Below, in pieces: positions 10,780 through 22,489 of a stretch of 64,000 nt of DNA. Origin of the DNA: Notamacropus eugenii (lineage: Eukaryota; Chordata; Mammalia; Diprotodontia; Macropodidae); assembly GCF_028372415.1 (NCBI RefSeq), contig NC_092875.1:56594919-56658918 (forward strand). The letters are read 5' to 3'. Position 1 is the stretch's first letter; every line of letters starts with the position of its first letter. The notes under the pieces were generated by a model. It saw only the letters and a program-made list of their open reading frames with translations, did not search any database and was not told where the DNA came from. A program made the position numbers and the translations under genes.

Positions 10780-11208
10780 ACTCAGGCCTTTCCAAACAGC
10801 ACCTCACATGGACTGCCACCATCTCTGCTCACATCTGCATGATGCTGAATTCTACTGGGAAAAGCCACCATAAATGTGTTCTCTACTGAGAGATGTACAA
10901 CAGTGCTTTTAATCTTTAGAATCTCTATCGCATTCCCTGTCATCTCCACTCCATTCTCTTACACCAAACTTCTCTGCCTCCCTTTCAATAGATAATTTAC
11001 TACCTTATTTTACTGAGAAGATAGAGGTCTTCTTCCATGAGCTCCCTCTTCCCTATACCTCACATTTCAAAGTCCCTTGACATCATCTCTCTCTTTTGCT
11101 GCCTTATCTGAGGAAGAGGGGTCTCTTCTCCTTACTAGGACCAGCCCTACTACATGTGTCCTTGATCATGTCCTTCCACTCATTTCTTCTGGGAGCTTGC
11201 CCCAGAGG
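10780..11208 (+). mobile_element. L2 LINE ORF2 fragment
   Basis: Matches recalled L2 ORF2 text upstream of the RT core: 'gctgccttatctgaggaaga', then 'gtccttgatcatgtccttcc', then 'gggagcttgcccc'. It stops abruptly near 11208 where the retroviral fossil begins. Confidence 0.5.
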
Positions 11209-12942
11209 AGTGAGTGGGGCAGGAAAGAGAGAGAGAGAAAAAGAAGAAATCCTTCTTTCTGCATTCAAAAACCATGACCAACTTTTTGAATCTTGAAAAC
11301 CTTTCTATCAAAGGTAGGGGTGAGGCAGGTCATTCCTTACCTCTCCTAAGGAGAATCTCTTTTGTATTAGCAAGTGAAAAAGAAGGAATGAGCCACAGGC
11401 AGTCTACAAAGAAAAGCTGAGTTTTGATCTGATGAGATGTCAAAGCTAAACTCTGTACTTGGGTTTGAATTGGGTCAATGTATCTGATAATGGACAATGT
11501 GTTTAAAATTGCAAGTTCACTTTGGAATTTCAGTGATTTCTTTTGAAGGCATTGACTCTCTCCAGATTCTGAAGAATGAAGACAAGGAGAGTGAGTGTTT
11601 AGGCAGTCAATTGCTTAATCTTTTGACACAATGAAGGTTTCTCCCCAGGCAGACAATGCCCTGTCAGGTCTCTCCTGGATAAAAGTCTTGTCTTAGAATA
11701 TTGGCATACTTTAAGCTCACCTGAGGAGAACAAGTGTAATTTCAAACTTTCTTTGTAAAACTTTATATGCTTTTCCTAGTATATAACCTGAAATTCCCAA
11801 GGCAGAAGGACATGGGTGGAACAGCAGAATATCCACATGCTCTTTATCAGGAGAGTTTTCCATCTCCTCTTCCCAGGCTGATTTAACTGGAATAGCTCTT
11901 TGTCTGGTGGGCCTCTGAGGGGAGAGGGGAGCCAGAAGATGACATTTCAGCTCTTTAAGGAAGCAGAGTAAAAGGAAAAAAGGCTATTCAGAGCTGAGAA
12001 TGGGCATGTGTTCCTTCAAGGGAAGTTTTCTTTTAAACAGCAAGAGTATTTGACTAAAAAATAAGAAAAAGAAAAGAAAGGCTAAAATGTTTATCATTAG
12101 TGATTATAAATTCAGGTTTGATATGATTCAGGTTAAAATCTGTTCTGGAGGAATACAGAGCAGCATCTGAGAATGCTCTTCCTCTCAGGATTAAGCAGAA
12201 AAAGATACTGTTGTTTGGCATTGGTGGCTGTAAAGTGCTTAACACAGGGATGGATACATATGAGGTGTAACATTCATCTAATGTAATTGTTACACAGTTT
12301 TTAAATTTGCATTTTATTATACGTAGATTGGGGTTTTTAAAGGATGTGATAGAAATTTGATAATTTGAAACTTGTATTTGATAATAAATAAGCAGTGATA
12401 ATGCTGGTGTTTGCTATATAATGGTAAATTTAACTTCTTGGCTTTGGTTAAGCTGTACTCAAACAAAGTACTATGTACTCCAGTACACAGAGTTAAAAAG
12501 TAATAACTTATGAGCTATCTTGTCCTATGGTTAACTTGACTTAATAGTCAATAGCTCAATCAAATGTGAGATGACTCTATCTGATCAGGTGATAGAGTGT
12601 GCCCACGTCGTGGTAAGGAGATGAATTACTGTGCAATGTGATGTGGAAATGCATTCACTTGAATGAGTAATGCCTTATTTTAAGTTTTAAGAAAGCTAAA
12701 ATAGTTTAAATTTTTAAGTAATCCATTGAAATGTTGTTATATTTGGAACTGCATTGTTAAATTAATGATGAATTTGTTAAGAAGCTGCTATGAATTCTGT
12801 GTAAGAGTTTCTTTGTTGTAGAATTCTTATTGAGAAAATGAGAATCCTTGAAAAAAAATAGCACATATAGCTTTATACGTGGGTGTGATTTTCAAGCCTG
12901 TTGCATGGAAGGATGTATTAAGTATGTTAAAAAGTTTATTTC

Positions 12943-13607
12943 CAAAAGAAGGGAGGTGAGAGAAAAAAACATGAAGCTTGCTCTCGTCACATTTAACTAA
13001 AGGAAGGAATAAAATGCACACTTATTTTGGTATGAAAACCTATCTTACAATACAAGAAAGTGCGGGAGAAGGGGATAAGCAGGGTGGGGGGGATGATGGA
13101 AGGGAGGGCAGTGGGAAGAGGGAGCAATTTGAAGTCAACACTCTTGGGGAGGGACAGGATCAAAAGAGAGAATAGAAGCAATGGGGGGCAGGATAGGATG
13201 AAGGGAATTATAGTTAGTCTTTTACAACACGACTAATATGGAAGTCATTTGCAAAACTACACAGATATGGCCTATATTGAATTTCCTGCCCTCCCAAAGG
13301 GAATAGGTGGGGAGGCAGGGATGGGGAGAAGTTGGAACTCAAAGTTTTAAGAACAACTGTTGAGTACTGTTCTTGCAATCAGGAAATAGAAACACAGGTA
13401 ATGGGGTATAGAAAGTTTTCTTGCCCTACAGGACAAAAGAGAAGATGGGGATAAGGGAAGGGAAGGATGTTAGAAGGGAGGGCAGATTGGTGATAGGGAC
13501 AATTAGAATGCTCAGCGTTTTGGGATGGGGGAGGGGAGAAATAGGGAGAAAATTTGGAACCCAAAATTTTGTGGAAATGAATGTTGAAAGCTAAATTAAT
13601 AAATTTT
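12943..13607 (+). mobile_element. HAL1-like/L1 3' end, 5'-truncated
   Basis: Sense 3' UTR of the same family as the copy at 18466-21966: 'ggaaggaataaaatgcacac', 'aacacgactaatatggaagt', and the terminal 'aattttgtggaaatgaatgt' plus A/T-rich tail. A perfect 16-bp target duplication, ttaaaaagtttatttc, flanks it at 12927-12942 and 13608-13623, so this is a standard 5'-truncated insertion of about 665 bp. Confidence 0.9.
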
Positions 13608-14439
13608 TTAAAAAGTTTATTTCTGCTATTAAGAAGGAAGTTTTAAATAAGATTGTTTTTGCTACAAATCAAGCATTTACAAAAGTATGTTTGTGAAAGG
13701 AAGCTTGATAAATGTGCAAAGGCCTTGCCTTTAGGTCTTTTCTTCTAATTGTTGTCAGTTAGGTTCAAGAGGGTTATGTGATAAATTGTAAACTGTTCTT
13801 AAGAGAGGAAAATATCTGCTGTATGAATAAATGTTTTGTAAAATATTTTGTGCGATTTTTGGAAGGCCTACTCAATTTGTATTTGTAAGCAAATTTGCTA
13901 TATAAAGGTTTTATGGGGGTTGGAAAATAAGGGACAAGATAAAGGAGACTAGGACTTTTATGGCTCCAGGAAGCTCTGTGATATATTTAAGGCAGCCTGG
14001 TGACAGTCTACTCATTCACCTTCAAAGTACAGTCATTATTACAGAAGAATTTCTTAAGATCTAATCTGAACTCAGAGCTTCTCAGAGAAAAGATGTTAAC
14101 TCTTTCCTATTTAGAAGGAAAAGAGGAGCCTGATCCCCACCCTGGGAACATGAACCTAAAAAAACTGCCTAGATGTAAGCTCTCTCTCTCTCTCTATCCT
14201 TTTCTTTCCCTCCCTGAGGGATAGGCATTATTTAGTCTGCTAAGTCTCAAAGGTAAATCAGACAAGGATAATGGATCACCTCTTTGCAATTCCCAAAAGT
14301 TGGGATTGTCCTTTACAAAATTTGGGAAAATTTAGTTTCTCTAAAGAACTTAAAAAGAAAAAGTTGGTGTTCTTTTGCAGCACTGTTTGACCTCAGTATC
14401 GCCTAGAGAGCCACAAAGCATGGCCCATCTTTGGAACTT

Positions 14440-15330
14440 TAAAAATTAATAATCTCTTGCAGTTAGAATCATACTACCACAGAGAAGGAAAATGGATAGA
14501 AGTATACTGTATAATAACCTTTTTTGAGCTCTCTCAGAACCCTGTTTTCAGAAAAGATTGTAAGATGCTCATAGCTAAAGCCTCCCCACAAAGGGAAAAT
14601 GGAAGCCAATTAAATGACCCCTTTTTATGGCATCCAGGGATTCAGCCCTCCCCTGGCCCCAACCATGGTTATTACTAAGATTCCTACCTCTGCAGTCCCT
14701 CCCCCTACTGGATACGCACTCAGGCCTCAGACCCCATCCCTATAGTGCCTTCAGGGATTTTTCCCCTGAAGGAAGTGCCTGCCTCACCTAGTGGGACAAT
14801 TAAAGTACATGTCCCATTCTGTTTCTTAGATTTCATTCAAGTTAGAGAGAAACTGGGGAGATATTTGGAAGACTCCAAGAAATTTACTGAGGGTTTTAAG
14901 GACATATCCCTACAATTTGAGCTTTCTTGGGGTGATTTGTATGTACTCCTCTATCTGTTGTGCCATTGAGGAGAATGTGGGAACAAGCCCAAAAATTTGG
15001 GGATTGTCTGGCTAGTGATGGCTCCAGAAAATATCCCTCTGGAATAGCTGCTGCTCCCAATAGTGACCCAGGATGGGATTATCAGTAAAATGAGGATAGG
15101 CAAAAGGGAGATCATATGATAATTTGCCTATCAGAAGTCCTGAGAACTGCATTTCAAAGCAAGCAAATTTTCAAAAATTTTGGGAAATTACTCAGGGAGA
15201 AAAGGAAAACTCTGCCCTTTTTCAAAACAGACTACTAGAAACTATTAAAAAGTATACAAATTTGGATCCTGACTCTATAGAAGGATCATCAACTACAGCC
15301 TGGAAGTGTCCAGGTTCTGCACATAGTCAC
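14440..15330 (+). mobile_element. gag-like segment of the retroviral fossil
   Basis: Separate short stretches have gammaretrovirus-type Gag character. One (about 14460-14680) is matrix-like with a 'REGKWIEV' phrase; one (about 14745-14970) is capsid-like with 'GTIKVHVPFCFLDF'; one (about 15124-15370) resembles the capsid C-terminal region. The segment is broken in several places and is a fossil. Confidence 0.6.
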
Positions 15331-15596
15331 AACCCTGAGGAGAAGGTGAAGGTAGATGGGTTAAGATAAAGAAGCTAGCCAGTCACTGCCTGCACTCGGT
15401 AAGACAGCTCATCCCTCTGTCAATAATTTTTATATGATAGGGAAATTCAGTTGATGTCATCTTAAGTTTATTTTTTGTGTTTACAGCTAAAACAATTTGC
15501 TTATCACTTATGAAAATTGTAAATGTGCTCTTTATAGTTTTAATGCTAAAACCTAAAGCTAATACACTGTGTGTATATGTGTGGAAAGGAGTAGTC

Positions 15597-15960
15597 CTCA
15601 GGCTAGTCAAAAAGTACAGCCCCAGCAGCTCTAAGGAGCTTATTTGAGTTATGGAGCTCCTAAAGAAAGACCTTGCTTTGGCAAAAATTTGAAAATGTAT
15701 AGAAATGATCTCTAGTGATTGGCTTTTAGGACAAACTTAAGATCTAAGATGTATGTATTAGTAATATTTTTGATTAGTGAAACCTGCCATCTGATGCAAA
15801 GCCTCTGGGACCATGACAAATTGTGTTCTGCTGCTCAGAAAGGAATGTGACTGTCAGGCAGAAGTTTGCCTCCGAGGACATTCCTGTGCTCAGCCTTGGA
15901 TGGGATCCTTCTGGCTCAGTTTCCCCATTTGTGTTCCTTAGAAAAGGGATGTTTTCCCCC
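15597..15960 (+). mobile_element. LTR-like segment of the retroviral fossil
   Basis: About 260 bases here match, in inverted orientation, 25195-25482 (shared phrases include 'gatctctagtgattgg' and 'gcaaagcctctgggacca'). The other copy has an AATAAA before 'gaacttgctttgg', as expected near the R region of an LTR. Exact LTR ends were not resolved. Confidence 0.5.
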
Positions 15961-17092
15961 TTGGCTATTTCTGAGTCTGGCTATGAAATGGAATTGATAC
16001 TACCTATTTACAAAACTGTGATGTTTTCTCTAGTCATGTCCTTGCTTTTCCTTTATATGACAAATTTCTGTAAACAAGGCACGTGGTTAATCTGAAGGGG
16101 TAGTTATTTTATACTCCAGATGGGTAAATTAATACTCCTGTATAGACATGTGAAAGATTAAATCCCTGAAATAGAGCATTATTTCTGAATGTTATGGGAA
16201 TGATTAGATAAAGGAAAGGAAAACCAAGTATAAATGTGATGTTGTATCATTGTTCCACAGAACAAGGCTAGGATTTAAAGTTAACTGTAATGGTACGGAA
16301 TTGTTGAGGTTAAGGGTGTTTGGGACCCAAAAATATTGACACACTCTGTCCTGCTGAAATTAATTCCACCCAAGTCTTCTTTCAACAAAAGAAGGTCAAA
16401 ATTTGTTGAGATTTCTCAATATTGGGTGAACATTTAGGGAATCTGAGCATTTGTAATGCCAAAACAAGATGTATCTTATCTGCAGAGGGACTCTGTGAAA
16501 GGAGTCTGGGGTGGCCCCAGGTGGTCTGGAGGGTTCCAGGGATCGTCTTGATGGGAGTGGCCAGTAGCCTGGAGAATTGGGTTGATAGGGCATAGTGATA
16601 GGGAAAAGCTGATGGGCCTCAAGAGAGCCAGTTCAAGTGGGGAAAGATCCAAGGAGCTTTCAAGGTGATGTTTTCCAAGGCCTTGTTAGACAAATGGGAC
16701 TAAAACTCTTTTGGGGTAAGGGGAAAAGGTTATGACTTGGAATATGGTTTTTACATGATACAAAAACCAACTGGGTAAATGCAACTGACTGAATTAATTA
16801 CTGAGACTAAATCAGAGACATCTTCAGTTTGGGAAAGAGTTTCAGTCTAAGTCTCTTAGAGGCAAATAACCTCTGGTAATATTTTGCTTTTATGAAAAAG
16901 TTAAATGCTTCCGTTTTGATTTTAATTTATTTCATGGATGTAAGTTAGTGTTTAAACTTATATGTATAATTCATGCTTTTAGTTTGAGTATGGTTAGAAA
17001 GATATAGGGAAGCTTGAAAAACAGGTGTGAATTTATTAAAGCATTAACTTTTGATGATTGTTATTTAATTTAGAACTAGTATAGAAAGTATG

Positions 17093-18449
17093 GTTGGTTG
17101 GTTGTTGTACTTCATTCTTGAAGAGGATCAAAATGACATCACCATGATAAAGTGAAATTTCAGTGTGTCTGACTGTGGCTGATCAGACCAATACAAGTTG
17201 GGAATGCTCTACCACAGGTTGGGCACAAATACTTCCTGTGAATATTTGGGTTGGATACTCCAAATTACCTCATCCCATGTTTCCTTTGTGCTGTCTCAAT
17301 TCTGCTTTGCTCATGGAGCACAGCACCTTTTCTGATGTGGTCACACCATGCTGAGCGCTCCTGTGCCAGTGTCTCCCATGTTGCACAATCAAATCCAATG
17401 TTCTTGAGAGAGACCTTGAGAGTGTCCTTGTATTGCTTCTTCTGATCACTGTGTGATCACCTGCCCCATGTGAGTTCTCCAAAAAATAGTCTTTTGGGCA
17501 AGTGTACATTTTTTGCATTCAAAGTGGCCAGCCCACTGGAGTTGTGAACTCTGAAGCATAGTTTTAATGCTTGGCAATTCATCTGGAGGAAGCACTTTGG
17601 TGTCTGGGATCCTATCCTTCCAGGTGATCCTCAGAATCATCCTGAGCAGTTCAAATGGAAGTAATTCAGTTTCCCAGCAAGGTGCTCGTAGATTGCCCAT
17701 GTTTCACAAGCATACAACAATGAGGTCAGCACAATGGCACTGTAGACCTTCAGTATGGTAGCCAGTCTAATACCTCTTCCCTCCCAAACTTTTCTTCAGA
17801 GCCTCCCAAACACTTAGCTAGCTCTGGCAATGCATGCATCAACCTCATTGTCATTGTTTAGATGCTTGGAGAGTATACTGCTAAGGTAAGTGAACTTATC
17901 CATAGCATTCAAAACGTCTCCATTTGTTGTAACTGATGGTTACACATATGGATGGTGTGGTGGTGGCTGATGGAGCACCTGTGTTTTCTTGGTGTTATTA
18001 GGCCAAAATTAGCACCAGCAGTAGTGAATTGATCCATTGTTTGTTGCATCCCAACTACAGAGGCTGCACTGAGTGCACAATCACCTGAAAACAGAAAATC
18101 ATGCATCAACACTCCCTCCACTTTGGTCTTGGCTTGTAGCCTTTTCAAATCGAAGAACTTGCCATCAATATGGTAGTTGACCTTGATGCCATGTTCATCC
18201 TCAGTGAAAGCATTTGTCAACATAGCTGAAAACATCATGCTAAAAAATATGGGACCAAGCACATAGCCCTGTTTCACTCCATTGGTGACTGGGAAGGCAA
18301 GAGAGCATTGTCCATTATCCAGAACCTGGGCAAACATGCCATCATGAAATTGATGTACAATACTGATGAACTTCTCCAGGCAACCAAATTTTGACATAAT
18401 TTTCCATAAGCCCTCATGACTAACATTGTCTCTAGTTAGTAGAAGGGGC
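17093..18449 (-). mobile_element. Non-L1 LINE, RT C-terminal region and 3' end
   Basis: On the minus strand the 18440-17910 part encodes RT-like text: 'SHEGLWKIMSKFGC', 'FPVTNGVKQGYVLGPIFFS' and 'LQAKTKV'. The catalytic FADD-type box is decayed to 'FLFSGDCAL'. Further 3', 17700-17450 encodes 'ITWKDRIPDTKVL' and 'LQSSQLQWAGHF'. The 3' tail (17093-17130, complement) is of the 'cctcttcaagaatgaag' plus ACAAC type. This is not L1 or BovB; it resembles widespread vertebrate LINEs of the Dong/R4 or RTE-like group, and the clade is uncertain. Several frame breaks; inactive. The long open frame 17909-18736 runs across the junction with the HAL1 copy and is chimeric. Confidence 0.65.
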
Positions 18450-20445
18450 AAGAATTCCCAGGCAACAAGATGGTGGTGTAGAAAGACACACATATGCAGG
18501 CTTTCCCCACACAGCCCATAAAATACCTGTAGAGAAAGACTCTCAACAAATTCTGGAGCAGCAGAAGTAGAGAACAACAGAGTGGAGGAGATTTCCAGCC
18601 CAGGGTGACCTGAAAGGCCCATGGGAAACGTCTGTTGCACGGGACATGGAGTGGAGCCCAGCCCAGCCTTGGCCATGCAAGGCAGAGTGGCACAGCTCTG
18701 GGAGGAGGACACCTCAGGGTCAAAATTTCCAGTCACAGTAGGAACATTTGCAGATCCCTGAACTCACAGGCGTCAAAGGTCAGTGATGAGGTTTTTTCAG
18801 CTGGCCAGGAAGGGAGAAGGACCTTCCCATAGCTCCAGCCTCAGGCAGCAGCTGCAGAGGCCACATGAAGCAGTTCCCATGACAGCCCCCGCAGAAGCCT
18901 GCATCCATTGTTGTATCGTAAAAATCTTTGGGGGCACTGAGGAGCTAATTATTACCCTGGCCCTGTGTAAAGGCCCTGAGGGAGCTGTTCTTTGTCTTGC
19001 ATTGAATGACTGCCTTGCTCCCACAGCTTGACTGAATCCCAGCCCCCCAGTGCTGGCTTAGCATAACTGGAAGCCAGGTGGCTGTACAGAGGAAACTGCT
19101 AAGATTCTGGGCACAAAAATCCCTTCCTACTCCCAGACCAGTGTACACGCTTGATTGTGCCACTTTGGAGGAACTGAGATCTTACAGATTCCCAGAATAT
19201 ATCCTACTCTTGATAAAGGACCCAAAAGTCAAGAAACTGGTTGCAAAAATGCCCAAAAAAGGGGAAAAAATTTAAGACTTTAGAAGATTACTTTCTTGCT
19301 GAACAGATATCTTCTCCCATCCTTTCAGATGAGGAAGAACAATGCTTACCATCAGGGAAAGACATAAAAGTCAAAGCTTCTGTATCCCAAACATCCAAAA
19401 TAAATATTCAATGGGCTCAGGCCATGGAAGAGCTCAAAAAGGATTTTGAAAATCAGGTAAGATAGGTAGAGGAAAAATTGGGAAGAGAAATGAGAGAGAT
19501 GAAAGAAAAGCATGAAAAGTGAGTCAACACCTTGCTAAAGGAGACCTAAAAAAATGCTGAAGAAAATAACACCTTGAAAATAGGTTAACTTAATTGGCAA
19601 AAGTTCCAAAAAGCCAATGAGGAGAAGAATACTTTAAAAAGCAGAATTAGCCAAATGGAAAAGGAGGTCCAAAAGCTCACTGAAGAAAATAGTTCTTTAA
19701 AAATTAGAATGGAACAGATGGAGGCTAATGACTTTATAAGAAAGCAAGAAATCACAAAACAAAACCAAAAGAATGAAAAAATGGAAGATAATGTGAAATA
19801 TCTCATTGGAATAATAATTGACCTGGAAAATAGATCCAGGAGAGACTATTTAAAAATCATGGGACTACCTGAAAGCCATGATCAAAAAAAGAGCTTAGAC
19901 ATAATCCTTCATGAAATTATCAAGGAAAACTGCCCTGAGATTCTAGAACCAGAGGGCAAAATAAGTATTCAAGGAATCCACCGATCACCACCTGAAAGAG
20001 ATCCAAAAAGAGAAACTCCTAGGAACATTGTGGCCAAATTCCAGAATTCCCAGGTCAAGAAGAAAATATTGCAAGCAGCTAGAAAGAAACAGTTCAAGTA
20101 TTGTGGAAATACAATAAGAATAACACAAGACCTAGCAGCTTCTACATTAAGGGATTGAAGAGTGTGGAATATGATATTCCAGAAACCAAAGGAACTAGGA
20201 CTAAAACCAAAAATCACCTACCCAGCAAAACTGAGTATAATACTTCAGGGGAAAAAAATGGTTTTTCATTGAAATAGAGGACTTTCAAGCATTCTTGATG
20301 AAAAGACCAGAGCTGAAAAGAAAATTTGACTTTCAAACACAAGAATCAAGAGAAGTATGAAAAGGTAAACAGAAAGAGAAATCACAAGGGGCTTACTAAA
20401 GTTGAACTGTTTACATTCCTACGTGCAAGGACAATATTTGTAACT

Positions 20446-20990
20446 TTTTTTGGGGAGAGGGGAACTTTTTATTGTAGATGCAGTGAGACAGCTGGACACA
20501 GTTTAGATGATTCCAATTTTGTTGGCAACATCCAAAGCATCATAGTCTGGAGCTAGATAGACAGAAGCTTTCTTCTCTCCATCAGGCCCAATCAGTGTGT
20601 TGATCTTGGCCACATGGATATCATACAGCTTCTTTACTGTTTGCTTGATCTGACGCTTGTTGGCCTTGATGTCCACAATGAAAACTAGGGTATTGTTGTC
20701 CTCAGTCTTCTTCATAGCAGACTCAGTGGTCAAGAGAAACTTAATGATGGAATAGTGATCAAGCTTGTTTCTCCGAGGGGCACTTTTCCGAGGGTATTTG
20801 GGCTGCCTTCTTTGTCTTAGTGTTGGGTCGCTGGAAGGTGGGGGATGTTCGAATCTTCTTCTTTTTGTGGCTATGGACACCCTTCAACACCACTTTCTTG
20901 GCCTTCAGAGCCTTGGACTTGGCTTCTGTCTTGGGGGGGCAACAGCTTCCTTCTTTGCCTTAGGCACCATCTTGGGGGAAAGTGTCTTCC
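20446..20990 (-). pseudogene. RPL23A: Processed pseudogene of ribosomal protein L23a
   Basis: Read on the minus strand the copy starts with a short 5' UTR, ATG at 20970 and 'MVPKAKKEA', then matches eL23 (L23a): '[20 protein letters not shown]', '[20 protein letters not shown]', '[17 protein letters not shown]', stop at 20503-20505. It is intronless, with AATAAA downstream (complement near 20469-20474) and a short A-tail (T-run at 20445-20451). Perfect 14-bp duplications caatatttgtaact at 20432-20445 and 20991-21004 show L1-type retroposition. A frameshift at the C-run after 'EAVAP' and another just before 'RRQPKYP' break the frame, so it cannot make intact L23a. It lies antisense inside the HAL1 element. 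Confidence 0.95.
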
Positions 20991-21040
20991 CAATATTTGT
21001 AACTCTTGAAACTTTTTTCAGTATCTGGATAGTTGGTAGG

Positions 21041-21043
<3 letters not shown>

Positions 21044-21128
<85 letters not shown>

Positions 21129-21135
21129 GAGAGAG
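21044..21135. repeat. (CA)n(GA)n microsatellite inside HAL1 spacer
   Basis: About 21 CA repeats followed by about 22 GA repeats, located between ORF1 and the 3' UTR of the HAL1-like element. Confidence 0.95.
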
Positions 21136-22184
21136 CACAGGGTGAATTGAATAGGATGGGATCATATCTTTAAAAAAATGAAATTAAGGGGTGAGAGAGA
21201 AATATATTGGGAGAAGAAAAGGAGAAATGGAATGGGGCCATCATCTCTCATAAAAGAGGCAAGTAAAAGACTTTTGAGTGGAGGGAAAAAGCAAGGAGGT
21301 GAGAGAAAAAACATGAAACTTACTGTCATCACATTCAACTAAAGGAAGGAATAAAATGCACACTCATTTTGGTATGAAAACCTATTTTACAATACAGGAA
21401 AGTGGGGGAGAAGGGGATAAGCCAGGTGGGGAGTATGATGGAAGGGAGGGCAATGGGAGGAGGGACCAATTAGAAGTCAACACTCTTGGGGAGGGACAGG
21501 GTCAAAAGAGAGAGCAGAAGCAATGTGGGGCAGTATAGGATGGAGGGAAATATAGTTAATCTTACACAACACGACTATTATGGAAGTCCTTTGCAAAACT
21601 ACACAGATATGGCCTATATTGAATTGCCTGCCTTCTCAAAAGGAATAGGTGGGGAGGGAGGGATGGGGAGAAGTTGGATCTCAAAGTTTTAGGAACAACT
21701 GTTGGGTATTGTTCTTGCATTCAACTAGGAAATGAGAAATACAGGTAATGGGGTATAGAAAGTTATCTTGCCTTACAGGACAAAAGACAAGATGGAGATA
21801 AGGGAAGGGAGGTTGTTGGAAGCGGGGGACAGATTGGTGAAAGGGGTAATTAGAATGCTCAGCATTTTGGGGTGGGGAGAGGGGAGAAATAGGGAGAAAA
21901 TTTGGAACCCAAAATTTTGTGGAAATGAATGTTGAAAACTTAAATAAATAAATTTAAATTTAAAAAAAGAATTCTCAGGCAAAGTGTTCTTAGAATCTGG
22001 CTAAAGACAGGAGATTTCATGAGCAACAGAAACTGGAGGTGTTGCCTTATAACTAACCCTAAGTTAGAGCCTTCAGGAACCTTGCCCAAGTTTGATTTTT
22101 TTGTGTGGTCACATCAATTGCTTTAAATAACTCCTATCTTCCTCCTAATATGGTGCATGCTAAATTTTCTTTCCCAAGAATCAT

Positions 22185-22470
22185 GGTCATTACAATGATC
22201 AGAGTTTCTAATTCTTTCAGAACTGTATATCATTACCTTATTGTCATTGTATAAATTGTTCCCCTAGTTCTCTTCATTCCCTTCTGTATCAGTTCTTATA
22301 AGCTCTTAATAAGATCTCTCTGAAACTATCCCCTTCACCATTCATTACGGCACAGTAGTGTTCTATCATATTTATATACCATAACCTGTTAAGCCATTTC
22401 CTACTTGATGGACATCCCCTCAAATGACTATTCTTTGCCACCTCAAAAGCTATAAACATTTTCTACATCA
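22185..22470 (-). mobile_element. L1 3' portion (ORF2 end/3' UTR), antisense
   Basis: Typical antisense marsupial L1 text: 'ttcattacggcacagtagtg' and 'ataccataacctgttaagcc', then 'tgatggacatcccct'. Diverged and partial. Confidence 0.65.
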
Positions 22471-22489
22471 TTAGAGTCTTTTTTGTTTA

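Larger units (their letters stand above)
11209..16990 (+). mobile_element. Endogenous retrovirus fossil, class I (gammaretrovirus-like), broken
   Basis: An old, heavily broken retroviral copy with uncertain edges. Supported parts are a gag-like segment (14440-15330) and an LTR-like segment (15597-15960) shared with 25195-25482. The remaining text has no recognisable pol or env. A later HAL1 3' end (12943-13607) inserted into it. Many breaks; clearly non-functional. The left edge near 11209 is set only by where L2 text stops, and the right edge by the LINE starting near 17093, so other unidentified elements may be included. Confidence 0.45.
18466..21966 (+). mobile_element. Complete HAL1-like (ORF1-only L1) element
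   Basis: Target duplications aagaattc(c/t)caggcaa at 18450-18465 and 21967-21982 bracket the element. It begins 'caagatggtgg', one end of the family's GGAGCCAAGATGG box. Order: 5' UTR to about 19248; ORF1 from the ATG at 19249 to about 20200; spacer; CA/GA microsatellite (21044-21135); 3' UTR ending 'aattttgtggaaatgaatgt' and A-rich tail. ORF1 is L1-type: a coiled coil (about 19490-19830), the RRM-like part ('LKIMGLPESHDQKKSLDIIL') and a C-terminal domain ('NIVAKFQNSQVKKKILQAAR', 'IRITQDLAASTLRD'). Its first half has a frameshift at an A-run near 19260 and several stops; 19655-20158 is still open. No ORF2 sequence lies between ORF1 and the 3' UTR, which defines a half-L1. An RPL23A retrocopy (20446-20990) inserted later; net length about 2.95 kb. 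Confidence 0.85.

Noticed and set aside
11209-16990. Complete provirus
   Set aside because: Only gag-like and LTR-like parts can be recognised, they are broken, and no paired 5' and 3' LTRs were found; kept as a fossil with uncertain edges.
17909-18736. 275-codon minus-strand open frame
   Set aside because: It crosses the HAL1 insertion boundary at 18450-18466. The C-terminal part is decayed LINE reverse transcriptase and the N-terminal part is antisense HAL1 5' UTR, so it is a chimera and not a gene.
19655-20158. 167-codon plus-strand open frame as a host coiled-coil gene
   Set aside because: Its coiled coil, RRM-like and C-terminal motifs are those of L1 ORF1, and it lies inside a HAL1 element with target duplications.
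20503-20880. 125-codon RPL23A-like frame as a functional ribosomal protein gene
   Set aside because: It is intronless, with target duplications, an A-tail and two frameshifts before this stretch; a processed pseudogene.
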